The notes below the pieces were generated by a model. That model ran no database searches, was not told the origin of the DNA, and saw only the letters and a list, made by a program, of their open reading frames with translations. From positions 1 through 64,000 of the forward strand of contig CAVSDW010000020.1 of NCBI GenBank assembly GCA_963726665.1: a stretch of 64,000 nucleotides of DNA, read 5' to 3'. Below, piece by piece: positions 16,015 to 24,524 of this stretch; the stretch's first letter is position 1, and each line of letters begins with the position of its first letter. The DNA is from RPQJ01 sp963726665. GTDB taxonomy: Bacteria > Pseudomonadota > Gammaproteobacteria > Steroidobacterales > Steroidobacteraceae. Both the position numbers and the translations under genes were made by a program.

Positions 16015-16041
16015 GAGGTGGTCACGGTTTTTGACCACCTC
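16015..16041. promoter_or_regulatory. Inverted repeat upstream of tumE
   Basis: GAGGTGGTCA and TGACCACCTC form a perfect ten-base inverted repeat with a seven-base spacer. It is related to 11017-11043 upstream of brnT. Its distance from tumE is about 180 bases, so it may be an operator for a longer leader or a repeat scar. Confidence 0.45.
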
Positions 16042-16222
16042 GGCCGTGCCCGGCGAAGCACGACCGTTAGCGAAATTTCGATGCGAACCCGACCAATTCG
16101 TCGGTGGCGTGCGCAGCGGGACTCCCCAATCCTATTGATTGCACCGGCGCCGCGGCGGCCACCCGTCACGACGCTGTTGGCTTATTTGACAACAGCCTCC
16201 ATATGTTGGCATCCTCGACAAC

Positions 16223-16507
16223 ATGAGCGCGGTGCTGCTGCACCGCGAACGGCTGGATCTCGACGACGGTTCAATCGTCGAGATGGTTCTTTGGTTCGTC
16301 TCGAAGCCGGTCGCCGGCAGTTGCCACCCCTACAAGTACCGGCTTTACTTCGGAAGGGGCGGAGTGCGACTCGTTGGGTACGACAACGAGCGCGGCAAGG
16401 GTGACCATCGGCATCGGCGCGGAATCGAGGAGCCGTATCGGTTCACGACCGTCGAGCAATTGGTGAGCGACTTCCTCGAGGACGTCGCCGAGGAGCGAGA
16501 GCGATGA
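16223..16507 (+). CDS. tumE: TumE-family toxin (DUF6516)
   Basis: 94 residues matching the DUF6516/TumE pattern: LLHRERLDLDDGSIVEMVLW at the start, then HPYKYRLYFGRGGVRLVGYD, NERGKGDHRH and EEPYRFTTVEQLVSDFLEDV. The G-YDNERGKGDHRH segment is the strongest family mark. The frame is complete. The gene ends in an ATGA overlap with the HTH gene downstream, the standard TumE-TumA order. Its toxic mechanism is not evident from the sequence. TTGACA at 16183-16188 upstream may belong to its promoter. Confidence 0.8.
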   Translation: MSAVLLHRERLDLDDGSIVEMVLWFVSKPVAGSCHPYKYRLYFGRGGVRLVGYDNERGKGDHRHRRGIEEPYRFTTVEQLVSDFLEDVAEERER

Positions 16508-16864
16508 CCAAGGCGGTGCTTCGCATCCGGCGCAATACCGACGCGGCCCTGGCTGACATGGGCAAGCGGTTCACCGCGGCGTGGGCGTCCGGAAGGTCCG
16601 AGGCACACGTCTTCACGTTCGAGTCGCCGGCAGCCCTGTTCCGGTGTGCTGAGCCCCAAGCGCTGGGAACTCCTGGAGCGACTGCAGTTCCTCGGGCCGT
16701 CGAGCCTGCGGGGGCTCGCGCGTTCACTCGAACGCGACGTGAAGCGAGTGCACGAGGACGTCGCTGCGCTGATCGAGGTGGGGCTGATCGAGAAGACGGA
16801 GGGCGGTCGAATCCACGTGCCGTTCGAGGTGATCGAGGCGGATTTCGAGCTGCGGGCGGCGTAG
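16504..16864 (+). CDS. tumA: TumA-family antitoxin (HVO_A0114-type HTH), one frame break
   Basis: About 120 residues. The first frame (MTKAVLRIRRNTDAALADMG to FESPAALFR) breaks at 16645, where one extra T puts the rest in another frame: VLSPKRWELLERLQFLGPSS, then LARSLERDVKRVHEDVAALI and a winged-helix end to FELRAA. Together they make a full HVO_A0114-type MarR-like DNA-binding antitoxin. With the toxin intact, loss of the antitoxin should be harmful, so a base error is the simplest reading; a programmed shift cannot be excluded. The ATG at 16504 overlaps the tumE stop. The 3' part is duplicated at 14129-14257. Confidence 0.75.
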
Positions 16865-16902
16865 GTCACGTCGTGGCGATGCACGTGATCACATGAAGAA
16901 GG

Positions 16903-17010
16903 CTACGGCGCCTCGACTTTCTCTGCAGCCAGCGGGTTATCGGCGGCAATGAAGTCGTAGATGTCGCGCAGCCAGACCTGCGCCTCGAGCGTCCAGGTTA
17001 CCTGGGCCAC
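16903..17010 (-). pseudogene. Truncated ParE-type toxin, 35 residues
   Basis: From GTG 17010 the frame reads TWTLEAQVWLRDIYDFIAAD and then LAAEKVEAP stop. It equals the first 25 residues of the toxin at 17621 but diverges and stops. It lies after the antitoxin of copy 1 with the same 13-base overlap as in copy 2. Confidence 0.65.
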
Positions 17011-17183
17011 CGCCGGATCCGATGCGCCATTTCATCGTCGGAGACGACGCGACGGGCATCGGAATCGGCAAGACCACGCTCGATCATCAGGCTGAAAGCG
17101 AGTTCCCGGACGAGTTCTTCGCGGGAACTGTCGTCCGGCTGCTGTTGCAGCAGGCGGACGAGATCTTCTTTTGGCGTGGCCAT
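16998..17183 (-). CDS. Small antitoxin of a ParE-type pair, copy 1 (possibly an assembly duplicate)
   Basis: 61 residues, MATPKEDLVRLLQQQPDDSS at the start and VSDDEMAHRIRRW at the end; identical to 17609-17794 except for the penultimate residue. The pattern (short helical N-terminus, then SDDEMAHRIRRW) resembles small antitoxins that precede ParE toxins. Because the sequence right after it (17198 on) is a C-less corrupted version of the sequence after copy 2, this copy may not be a separate gene in the genome. Confidence 0.5.
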   Translation of the reverse strand: MATPKEDLVRLLQQQPDDSSREELVRELAFSLMIERGLADSDARRVVSDDEMAHRIRRWPR

Positions 17184-17197
17184 GTTCGGAATCTAGC

Positions 17198-17334
<137 letters not shown>

Positions 17335-17621
17335 CGCTCAATCGGGAGGGCCCCATGAAAGACCCCAAGGATGTCGATGTCCTCCGAACCGTCCTTGATC
17401 AGGTAGGCGATTCGATAGTGGCCGCGGATCAGCACGCGAACCTCGCGGTCCGTGATGAGCACGTATCGTTGACCGAGCCGCGGATGCAATCGCAGGGACC
17501 GCGCGGACGCATGGAGGCCGACGACGACTTTGTCCGCTGCTGCCGGATTATCGGCGGCGATGAAGTCGTAGATGTCGCGCAGCCAGACCTGCGCCTCGAG
17601 CGTCCAGGTTACCTGCGCCAC
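17335..17621 (-). CDS. ParE-family toxin, 3' end lost in the poly-G joint
   Basis: From GTG 17621 about 95 residues are readable: TWTLEAQVWLRDIYDFIAAD, VVVGLHASARSLRLHPRLGQ, DREVRVLIRGHYRIAYLI and DIDILGVFHGALPIER. This is a standard ParE fold, with the R-x-LI-x-GHYRIAYL strand and the GVFHG tail. Usually only a few residues follow that point; here the sequence enters the G-run, giving a false polyproline end. The start overlaps the antitoxin stop by 13 bases. ParE toxins of this family usually inhibit gyrase. Confidence 0.75.
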
Positions 17622-17794
17622 CGCCGGATCCGATGCGCCATTTCATCGTCGGAGACGACGCGACGGGCATCGGAATCGGCAAGACCACGCTCGATCATCA
17701 GGCTGAAAGCGAGTTCCCGGACGAGTTCTTCGCGGGAACTGTCGTCCGGCTGCTGTTGCAGCAGGCGGACGAGATCTTCTTTTGGCGTGGCCAT
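17609..17794 (-). CDS. Antitoxin of the ParE-type pair, copy 2
   Basis: 61 residues (MATPKEDLVRLLQQQPDDSS start, HRIRRWRR end). It precedes and overlaps the ParE toxin, the usual antitoxin-first order. Many acidic and glutamine residues and small size fit an unstable antitoxin; the family cannot be named with confidence. Start ATG 17794. Confidence 0.65.
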   Translation of the reverse strand: MATPKEDLVRLLQQQPDDSSREELVRELAFSLMIERGLADSDARRVVSDDEMAHRIRRWRR

Positions 17795-17814
17795 GTTCGG
17801 AATCTAGCACCGAC

Positions 17815-18082
17815 GGGCGGCCATCTTCAAAGGTCCGGCCCGCGGGCACCAACCGCAAATTGCACGCGTTTAAACACAAATGCGGGTTCGGTGAACCGCG
17901 ACCAGCTCCGAGACTGCACAGGCTTCATCGCAAGACTCGTGCCATCGGCCCAGCGTCGGCGCAACGAGCGAATTTGTGTTGCGCTGCATCATTGCCCCCG
18001 ATCGAACATTGCGGGAACTACCTAGTCGCGAGCCTGTCATCTGGCTGTGGCACAAGGGTCACGCATGTCGGAGCAAAGCGCG
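17815..18082. other. Gap with no supported gene
   Basis: About 270 bases between the ParE locus and the small frame at 18083. No frame with family features, no strong hairpin and no clear promoter was seen. Confidence 0.5.
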
Positions 18083-18184
18083 ATGAAGTACCTACTGATG
18101 ATCCTGCCCGTCCTGATCGCGCTCGCGATCGAGCAGAAACGCGTGATTCGAATCGCCACGAGCCGGCTGCGCAGGGTGCGTTGA
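18083..18184 (+). CDS. Possible 33-residue membrane peptide
   Basis: MKYLLMILPVLIALAIEQKR and then a basic tail (RLRRVR stop). A single hydrophobic helix followed by positive charges suits a small inner-membrane peptide; GGAG lies nine bases before the ATG. It is on the strand opposite the ADP-ribosylglycohydrolase gene and ends before that gene's stop at 18237. Without homologues this remains tentative. Confidence 0.3.
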   Translation: MKYLLMILPVLIALAIEQKRVIRIATSRLRRVR

Positions 18185-18236
18185 CCTTCGCCTCGGGCAG
18201 TCTGCCGATTCGGGCGCGACGCTGGCGCACACGGCG

Positions 18237-19341
18237 CTATTGCGCCGGCCACTCCCGTCGTGCCGCGGCTTCCACCAGGCGAAACACCGCGCCGTTGTCC
18301 GTCGCTTGCGTTCGTCCGAGGAGCCCGGACCTCCAGCGCTGCGGCAATGCTTTCTCCCCGTGCAGCGCGCCGACGGCGGCGCCCACGATCGCGGCGACCG
18401 TGTCGTTGTCCTTGGTGTCGTTGACGGCCCGGACGATCGATTCTTCGGGATCGTGCGCGTGCCTGGCGAGGATCCAGAGCACGCTCGGCACGGTCTCGAG
18501 GAGATACGCGCCCGAGTACCAGCGCGTCGCAGGCTTCGCGGGTGCCCCAGCCGTGTCGCGTGGCTTCGCCGAGCACGTGCTCGAGGTAATCCGGGAATGG
18601 ACCTTCCCAGTCCGTGAAGCGTCCGCCGCGGGGACGATACGGCTGGTCGGTGCAGACCTGCCGCACCGTCGCGACGAACGTCGAATTGATCCATCCGGGG
18701 GCGGGTGGTTCCGGCATTCGCAGCAGTCGCGCGAGCAGGTCGGCAAACGCGACACACGAGGCCACCGAACAGGCGTCCCGGTGGGTGACGATCGACGCCA
18801 GGGCGGTGTTCAGCCACAGGGCGGCACTGGGGCCTTCCGCGTGCAGCAGCACGATCGGCGCGATGCGCATCAGCGCCCCGTTGCCGGCACTCTCGACCCC
18901 GCAGCGATACCAGGGCGTGACGCCTTCGGCCCGGTTGGCGAGAAACTTGGCCACGGTGCCACCGACGCCGAAGATCTCGCGTCCGGTGAACTTCTCCGCC
19001 AGGTCCTCCGGATCCATGTCGCCGAACTCGAGCAGGCTCTCGAGCGTCCAGAACGCGAGCTGGCTGTCGTCGGAGGGAAGCCCGACGCGACTGTCCGCGG
19101 CGCGGCGGTTGGGCAGGTAGTCGCGGATCTCGCCGAAGGCCGCCTCCCGGTCACCGGCCGTCAGGCTCTCGCTGGTGTTGCCGAGCGCGTCGCCGATGGC
19201 GAGGCCCAGCAACATGCCGCGGGTGCGGTCGGGCGCCACCGGGCCGCCGACGGACTGGCCCGGGCCCTTCAGCAGCGCCGACCGGGCCGGGAGGAATCCC
19301 TCGGAGATCACGCGGGCGGCGAGGGGGAGGTTGTTGGACAC
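18237..19341 (-). CDS. ADP-ribosylglycohydrolase family protein, one frame break
   Basis: About 367 residues. Family marks in order: RGMLLGLAIGDALGNTSE near residue 41, LPSDDSQLAFWTLE near 88 (the metal-binding acidic cluster), ESAGNGALMRIAPIVLL near 150, and in the C-terminal part DTKDNDTVAAIVGAAVGAL, holding the second metal site. The frame slips near 18505, after ACDALVLG; the DNDTVAA part and the true stop at 18237 are in the second frame. Enzymes of this family remove ADP-ribose from arginine or other groups using magnesium. No ADP-ribosyltransferase gene is visible nearby, though a Sir2 gene lies 12 kb away. Start ATG 19341. Confidence 0.8.
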
Positions 19342-19514
19342 GGCCGCGACAGTGTCGCAGATTTGGGGCCGCGTGCGACCAGGGTCCGGGCCGTCGGCGT
19401 CGGCGGCGGAGATATGCGATCGCGCTAGAGGAAAGCCCTGCTGATCGGGCGCGCGCGATTTCCATAGAATCGGGCTGAGGCTGAGCCTCGCCCTGCCGCG
19501 GGGCTCGAACAGAT

Positions 19515-21205
19515 ATGGCCACGATCGTTGCCGACGATGCGCTGGCTCTCCAGCGCTTGTACCACTGGGAAAAGACTGCGCCCGACCGGGTGGCGTTCAC
19601 GCAGCCGCTGGGCGGCGGCGTGGTGCGCGACTACACGTGGCGCGAGGTGCTGGACGAGTCGCGACGCATGGCCGCACACCTGCAGGGCCTCGGCCTGCAG
19701 CATGGCGACCGCGTCGCCATCCTCTCGAAGAACACCGCGCACTGGATGATGAGCGACTACGCCATCTGGCTCGCGGGTTGTGTCTCGGTGCCCCTGTACC
19801 CGACCCTGGCGCCCGGCACGATCCGGCAGATCCTCGAGCACAGTGAGTCCAGGCTGCTGTTCGTCGGCAAGCTCGACGGCTGGGACCACATGAAGCCCGG
19901 CGTGCCTGCAGGCCTGCCCTGCATCAGCCACCCGCTTGCGCCGGACGACGCCAGGCAAAGCTATCCGCGGTGGGACGACATCGTCGCCGCGACGGCGCCG
20001 CTCCGCGGAGACCCGGTGCGCCCCGGCGACGAGCTCGCGACGATCATCTACACCTCGGGCACGACCGGTGCGCCGAAGGGCGTGATGCACAGCTTCGCGG
20101 CGTTCGCGTGGGCGGTGCAGACCGCGCTCAAGCGCGTCCCGGCCGACGCGAGCACGCGCATGCTCTCGTACCTGCCGCTGTCGCACGTGGTCGAGCGCGC
20201 GCTGGTCGAGCACGGCCAGCTCGCGACCGGCATGCACGTGTACTTCGCCGAGAGCCTGACACGTTCGCGGCCGACATGCGGCGCGCCCGGCCCACGGTGT
20301 TCTTCTCGGTGCCGCGGCTGTGGGTCAAGTTCCAGCACGGCATACTGGCGAAGATTCCGGCCACCCGGCTCGATCGGCTGCTGAAGCTGCCGATCGTCAA
20401 GGGCATGGTGTGCCGGAAGATCCTCACCACGCTCGGTCTCGACCACTGCATCTTTGCCGCGGGCGGCGCGGCACCCATGCCGCCGGAACTGCTGCGCTGG
20501 TACGCGAGGATCGGGCTCAATGTCGCCGAAGGCTACGGCATGACCGAAAACCTCGCGGCCACCCACATCACCGTGCCAGGGCAGGCGATCGGCACCGTGG
20601 GCCTGCCATACGACGGCGTGCAGTGCCGGCTGGACCCGTTCGACGGCGAGATCCAGATCAAGAGCCCGGCGACGATGCTCGGCTACTACAAGGAACCCGA
20701 GATGACGCGGCGGGCGTTCACCGACGACGGCTGGATGCACACCGGCGACAAGGGCGTCCTCGACGCGGCGGGCAACCTGAAGATCACGGGTCGCGTGAAG
20801 GACCTGTTCAAGACCAGCAAGGGCAAGTACGTCGCACCGTCACCGATCGAGGAATTGCTGGTGATGCACGCTGCGGTGGAGGCCTGCTGCGTGACCGGCG
20901 CCAACCTCGGCCAGCCGATCGGCCTGTTGATGCTGAACGAGGACGCCGTCAGGAAAGTCGTCGACCCGACCGGTCGCATCGAACTGGAAACCTCGCTCGC
21001 CGAGCACCTGAAGGCGATCAACCAGACACTCGACCCCCACGAGCAGATGGACTGCCTCGTCCTGATGACCGAGGCGTGGACGGTGGACAACGACCTGATC
21101 ACGCCGACCTTGAAGGTCAAGCGAAACCGTATCGAAGACGCATTCGCGGCCAACTTCGAGCGCTGGGCCCGCATGGGCAAAGAAGTCGTCTGGCATGAGA
21201 AGTGA
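19515..21205 (+). CDS. Long-chain acyl-CoA synthetase (AMP-forming), one frame break
   Basis: About 562 residues of the ANL superfamily. ATP-binding P-loop IIYTSGTTGAPKGVMHS near residue 178, LSYLPLSHVVERALVE near 218, EGYGMTENLAATHITVPGQA near 337 and the hinge GDKGVLDAAGNLKITGRVKD near 413 (adenylation aspartate and the flexible arginine). The frame slips near 20260, between FAESL and DTFAADMRRARP. The family activates fatty acids as acyl-AMP and then acyl-CoA. It overlaps or abuts the wax-ester synthase gene downstream, which uses acyl-CoA, so the two probably serve storage-lipid synthesis together. Start ATG 19515. Confidence 0.85.
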
Positions 21206-21209
21206 AGCC

Positions 21210-22748
21210 ATGGGTATCGCCATACCGATGCTCGACCTGATGTTCTTCCTGACGGAGAACCAGGACAACCCGAGGCACGTGGGTGGGGCGCTCATCTTCG
21301 AGCGGCCGCGTCGCGGCGGCGCCGACATCGTGCACAGGGTCCTCGAAGCCTACCGGCGCGCCACCCCGGTGCCGCCGTTCAATCGCATCCCGGTGTTTCG
21401 CCGGGCGGGCCTGCCCGAATGGCGGGAAGTCGATCACTTCGACATGGACTGGCATGTCCAGCACCTGACGCTGCCGGCGCCCGGCTCCGACGCGCAGCTC
21501 GACGAGCTCGTCGCCGAGCTGCACGCGCCGATGCTGGAGCGCGACCGCCCGGGCTGGCGGGTGTACGTCATCGACGGACTGGAGCGCAACCGGTTCGCCG
21601 TCTACACCAAGGTCCATCACGCCCTGGTGGACGGCGAGTCGGGCATTGCGCTGGTACACAAGTCGCTGTCCCGGTCGCCGCGCGACAGGCGCATCCGTCC
21701 CATCATTGCGACGAGCCTTCCCGCACCGGCCGACCTGGCGCCCAAGGGCCTGCTGCCGCTTCTCGGGCACGAGGTGGGAAAGGCCGCGCGAACGGCGATG
21801 GCGATCGGCTGGGGATCGGAGCGCCTGCTCGAGGAGGGCCTGGCGGGGCTGCGCGGATTCTCGAGCGAAGTGATTCGTCCGTTCACCGCACCGCTGACCC
21901 CGATGAACGAGCCGATCCGCAACGCGCGAGCCATCGTGCACACGGTCCTGCCGCTGGACGCGATGAAGACCGTTGCGCGGGCCTCCGAAGCGACGCTGAA
22001 CGACGTCGCGCTCTGCGTGCTCGACGCGGGCATGAACCGCTACCTGCGCAGCATCGGCCGGTCAGCGGAACGTGCGCTCGTCGCCGTCTGTCCCGTGTCG
22101 CTGCAGGACCGGGAGATCAAGCAGGCCACCACGGAGGTCTCCATCTTCTGGACACCGCTCGGCGCGCCCTCTGCAACGATCGGCCGACGCCTGCGCCAGG
22201 TGATCGCCAATACCCGCGAGGCCAAGCAGCGCATTCGGACGCTGCCGAAGGACGTGGCCTACGCCTATGCGGTGCTCACCTTCGCGGTCGGGGAAACGCT
22301 CGCGCTGGTCCCGCGCGCATCTGTGGACTACCTGCTGCCATCCAACGTCCTGATCTCGAACGTGCGCGGCCCGAGCGAGTCGCTGTACCTCGGCGGTGCG
22401 CGGCTCGAGGCGATGTGCCCGGTGTCCACGCTGATTTCGGGCATGGGCCTCAATATCACGTTCATGTCATACGCCGGGCAGGTCGTGATCGGCTTCACCG
22501 CCAATGCGTCCGCGCTGCCGGAGGCAGCCCGTCTTGCACAGTACACGCGCGATGCGTTCGCGGCGCTCGAACGTCACGCTCGCCGCGCAGAGAATCCAGG
22601 AGATGCACATGAAGGAAACTCGCAAGCCCGCACGCGCGCCGGCCGTGGCAAAGCCCGCAGCAAAGCCCGCAGCAAAGTCGGCAGCCGAGCGCGAGGCAAA
22701 GCCCGCAGCAAAGTCGGCAGCCAGGTCCGCGGCAAAGCCCGAGGCTAA
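21210..22748 (+). CDS. Wax ester synthase/diacylglycerol acyltransferase (WS/DGAT)
   Basis: 512 residues from ATG 21210 (an ATG at 21195 overlaps the ligase stop). The catalytic motif KVHHALVDGESG (HHxxxDG) lies near residue 136; the C-terminal family motif is NVLISNVRGPSE near 380. The enzyme joins acyl-CoA to alcohols or diacylglycerol to make wax esters or triacylglycerol, usually at the inner membrane. The last 55 residues or so (GKARSKARSKVGSRARGKAR and similar) are low complexity, because the gene runs through the start of the next gene in a different frame. A missed base near 22590 could hide an earlier stop. Confidence 0.85.
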   Translation: MGIAIPMLDLMFFLTENQDNPRHVGGALIFERPRRGGADIVHRVLEAYRRATPVPPFNRIPVFRRAGLPEWREVDHFDMDWHVQHLTLPAPGSDAQLDELVAELHAPMLERDRPGWRVYVIDGLERNRFAVYTKVHHALVDGESGIALVHKSLSRSPRDRRIRPIIATSLPAPADLAPKGLLPLLGHEVGKAARTAMAIGWGSERLLEEGLAGLRGFSSEVIRPFTAPLTPMNEPIRNARAIVHTVLPLDAMKTVARASEATLNDVALCVLDAGMNRYLRSIGRSAERALVAVCPVSLQDREIKQATTEVSIFWTPLGAPSATIGRRLRQVIANTREAKQRIRTLPKDVAYAYAVLTFAVGETLALVPRASVDYLLPSNVLISNVRGPSESLYLGGARLEAMCPVSTLISGMGLNITFMSYAGQVVIGFTANASALPEAARLAQYTRDAFAALERHARRAENPGDAHEGNSQARTRAGRGKARSKARSKVGSRARGKARSKVGSQVRGKARG

Positions 22749-22968
22749 GCCCGCGCCCGCGAAGGGCAAGGTCGCCCGTAAGAAGACGGCCGCGATCCCG
22801 CCGCCGGCGACGCTACCGTTCCCTGACGACGTCCGCGCGGATCGGATTCGCGTGGCGGCCTTTCTCCGTGCGGAGCGCCGCGGGTTCGCGCCCGGCTATG
22901 AATGGGAGGATTGGCTGGCGGCCGAGGCCGAGGTGAACGCAGGCACGGGGCCGCCTGGCGACGAGTAG
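22609..22968 (+). CDS. DUF2934 protein with Ala/Lys/Pro-rich N-terminus
   Basis: 119 residues. Residues 1-60 are alanine-, lysine- and proline-rich repeats (AKPAAKPAAKSAAERE and similar), resembling nucleic-acid or polymer-binding tails, including phasin- or histone-H1-like tails. Residues 75-110 (RADRIRVAAFLRAERRGFAP then GYEWEDWLAAEAEV) match the DUF2934 domain (PF11154). AGGAG seven bases before ATG 22609 supports that start. It overlaps the 3' end of the WS/DGAT frame by 140 bases; the position after two lipid-storage genes suggests a link with storage granules, which is inference. Confidence 0.75.
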   Translation: MKETRKPARAPAVAKPAAKPAAKSAAEREAKPAAKSAARSAAKPEAKPAPAKGKVARKKTAAIPPPATLPFPDDVRADRIRVAAFLRAERRGFAPGYEWEDWLAAEAEVNAGTGPPGDE

Positions 22969-23040
22969 CGACGGCTCGGCGGTTCGGCGGGACGCAGACG
23001 GCAGGCTTGCCGCCGAATGCCGGGGAGGGTCCTGGGCCTG

Positions 23041-23431
23041 ATGTCATACCGACTGCTCGCGGATCTCGTACTCATACTGCACGCCGCGTTCGTGGCGTTC
23101 GTGATGCTGGGGGCGCTGCTGGTGCTGCGCTGGCCGCGCGTGGCCTGGCTGCACGTGCCGGTCGGTGACCTGGGGCGCCGGCATCGAGTTTCTCGGCGGC
23201 ATCTGTCCGCTGACGCCGCTCGAGAATCACTGGCGGGCGATGGCGGGGCAACAGGGGTACCCCGGCGATTTCGTCGAGCATTACATCGTGTCGTTGCTGT
23301 ATCCGGACGGACTGACCCGTCGAGTGCAGCTCGTGCTCGGCGCGCTGGTGCTGGTGGTCAACGTGGCGATCTACGCGTGGGCCTTGTGCCGCCTGCGTAC
23401 CACTCATGCAAGTGGTCGGCGACCCGGATGA
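23041..23431 (+). CDS. DUF2784 membrane protein, one frame break
   Basis: About 129 residues. Hydrophobic first part RLLADLVLILHAAFVAFVML and LLVLRWPRVAWLHVPV, then, in another frame from about 23163, TWGAGIEFLGGICPLTPLEN, YIVSLLYPDGLTRRVQLVLG and a last membrane helix. The ICPLTPLEN element and the three or four hydrophobic helices are typical of DUF2784, whose function is unknown. Start ATG 23041. Confidence 0.75.
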
Positions 23432-23452
23432 CGACCCGTCGCTTCCACGTCG

Positions 23453-24031
23453 TCAGCGATCCAGGTAGGAACCCATCACTTCGGTGACCCGGCAAACCCG
23501 CGCGTAGTGCCGGAGGTCTTGCGTCGTGGCGAGCCCCTTGCGCTGGCTCTTGCGCAGGGCCTCGAGCGCCACGTCGAGACCGACCCGGTTGCGGAACTTG
23601 AAGCAGTCCGCCACGGTCTTGGCGACCGAATACACCCGGATCGTCACACCGTCGATCACGTGCTGCTCGACACCCTCCGCCAGGGCGGCGCCCGAGAAGC
23701 GAACGACGCGCAGCGGCGGATGGTCGGCGCTCGGAACGCGGCCCTTGTTCGGGATCGCCAGCCAGATCGCGCCTGGAGAATGCGTCGTGAGCTTGTGGAA
23801 GTGCAGCGCCGTGAGGAGGCAGAAGACGCCGCGTGAACTGCGGGCGGCGACCTCCGCCAGCGGGTGCTGTCGGGACAGTGGCTGGTCGGGCAGCGCGTAC
23901 ACGCCACGGGCAACCTGCTTGAGTCGACCGGCCCGCACCAGGCGCATGAGGACGGCGCGTGGGATCTGGCTGGCGGTCAGGTCGCGCGAGTGCACGAGGC
24001 CGCGCTCTTCGACGATGCGCAGGACTTGCAT
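23453..24031 (-). CDS. AbiEi-like antitoxin/transcription factor without visible partner
   Basis: 192 residues. N-terminal winged helix (VLRIVEERGLVHSRDLTASQ, PRAVLMRLVRAGRLKQVARG, then VYALPD) and a middle domain with FCLLTALHFHKLTTHSPGAI and RIYSVAKTVADCFKFRNRVG-like residues, the AbiEi pattern of type IV TA systems. The cognate nucleotidyltransferase AbiEii would be expected immediately downstream (below 23453), but that position holds the end of the DUF2784 gene on the other strand. So it is probably an orphan regulator. Start ATG 24031; an upstream extension in frame lacks family features. Confidence 0.75.
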   Translation of the reverse strand: MQVLRIVEERGLVHSRDLTASQIPRAVLMRLVRAGRLKQVARGVYALPDQPLSRQHPLAEVAARSSRGVFCLLTALHFHKLTTHSPGAIWLAIPNKGRVPSADHPPLRVVRFSGAALAEGVEQHVIDGVTIRVYSVAKTVADCFKFRNRVGLDVALEALRKSQRKGLATTQDLRHYARVCRVTEVMGSYLDR

Positions 24032-24270
24032 GCATGAGTGTCGATGGACATGAGGGCGCGGGTCTCGGGGTCGCCAGCGATCACCGGGCGCCGGGCCATT
24101 GTCGCAGCGGGCAGGTCCCGCAGCCTGCGACGCGGAGCGGCAGGAGATGCTAGCGTAGTTCCCCGGATTGTCCGCGTGCGTTCGTTGGACCAGCCTTAGC
24201 GGTCCGCGGCGCCGGGTGGCCCGCGACAGGAATCCTGGGGGAGCATCGGCGAGGCTCGGAGCATCGATCG

Positions 24271-24486
24271 TTGAACGTCGAAACAGAGACCGATCTTCGG
24301 AGAACCTACACGATGGTTGCAAGGCTGGCGCACCAGGGCGTGAGCCAGGATCAGCTCGAGCGCGTGCTGCTCGGCATCTACCGGGAAGGCAACGACGCCA
24401 TCCGATCGGCGCTGCGCGAGTCCAACGAGGCGCTGGTCGCGCTCGGTTACGGCAGGGTCGGCTATTCTGACCTGCAGCTTGATTGA
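24271..24486 (+). CDS. Hypothetical 71-residue protein
   Basis: NVETETDLRRTYTMVARLAH then a helical, charged sequence (EGNDAIRSALRESNEALVAL). TTG 24271 has GGAG nine bases upstream; an ATG at 24313 has no site. Its stop lies within 40 bases of the SDR gene start, so the two may be co-transcribed. No family recognised. Confidence 0.4.
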   Translation: MNVETETDLRRTYTMVARLAHQGVSQDQLERVLLGIYREGNDAIRSALRESNEALVALGYGRVGYSDLQLD

Positions 24487-24524
24487 CGCCCCGGCAATCA
24501 AGCCTTCATCGGCAGATGGAGAGG

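Noticed and set aside
22630..22750. Tandem repeats as a CRISPR array
   Set aside because: Units are short, continuous and coding for Ala/Lys repeats; no spacers.
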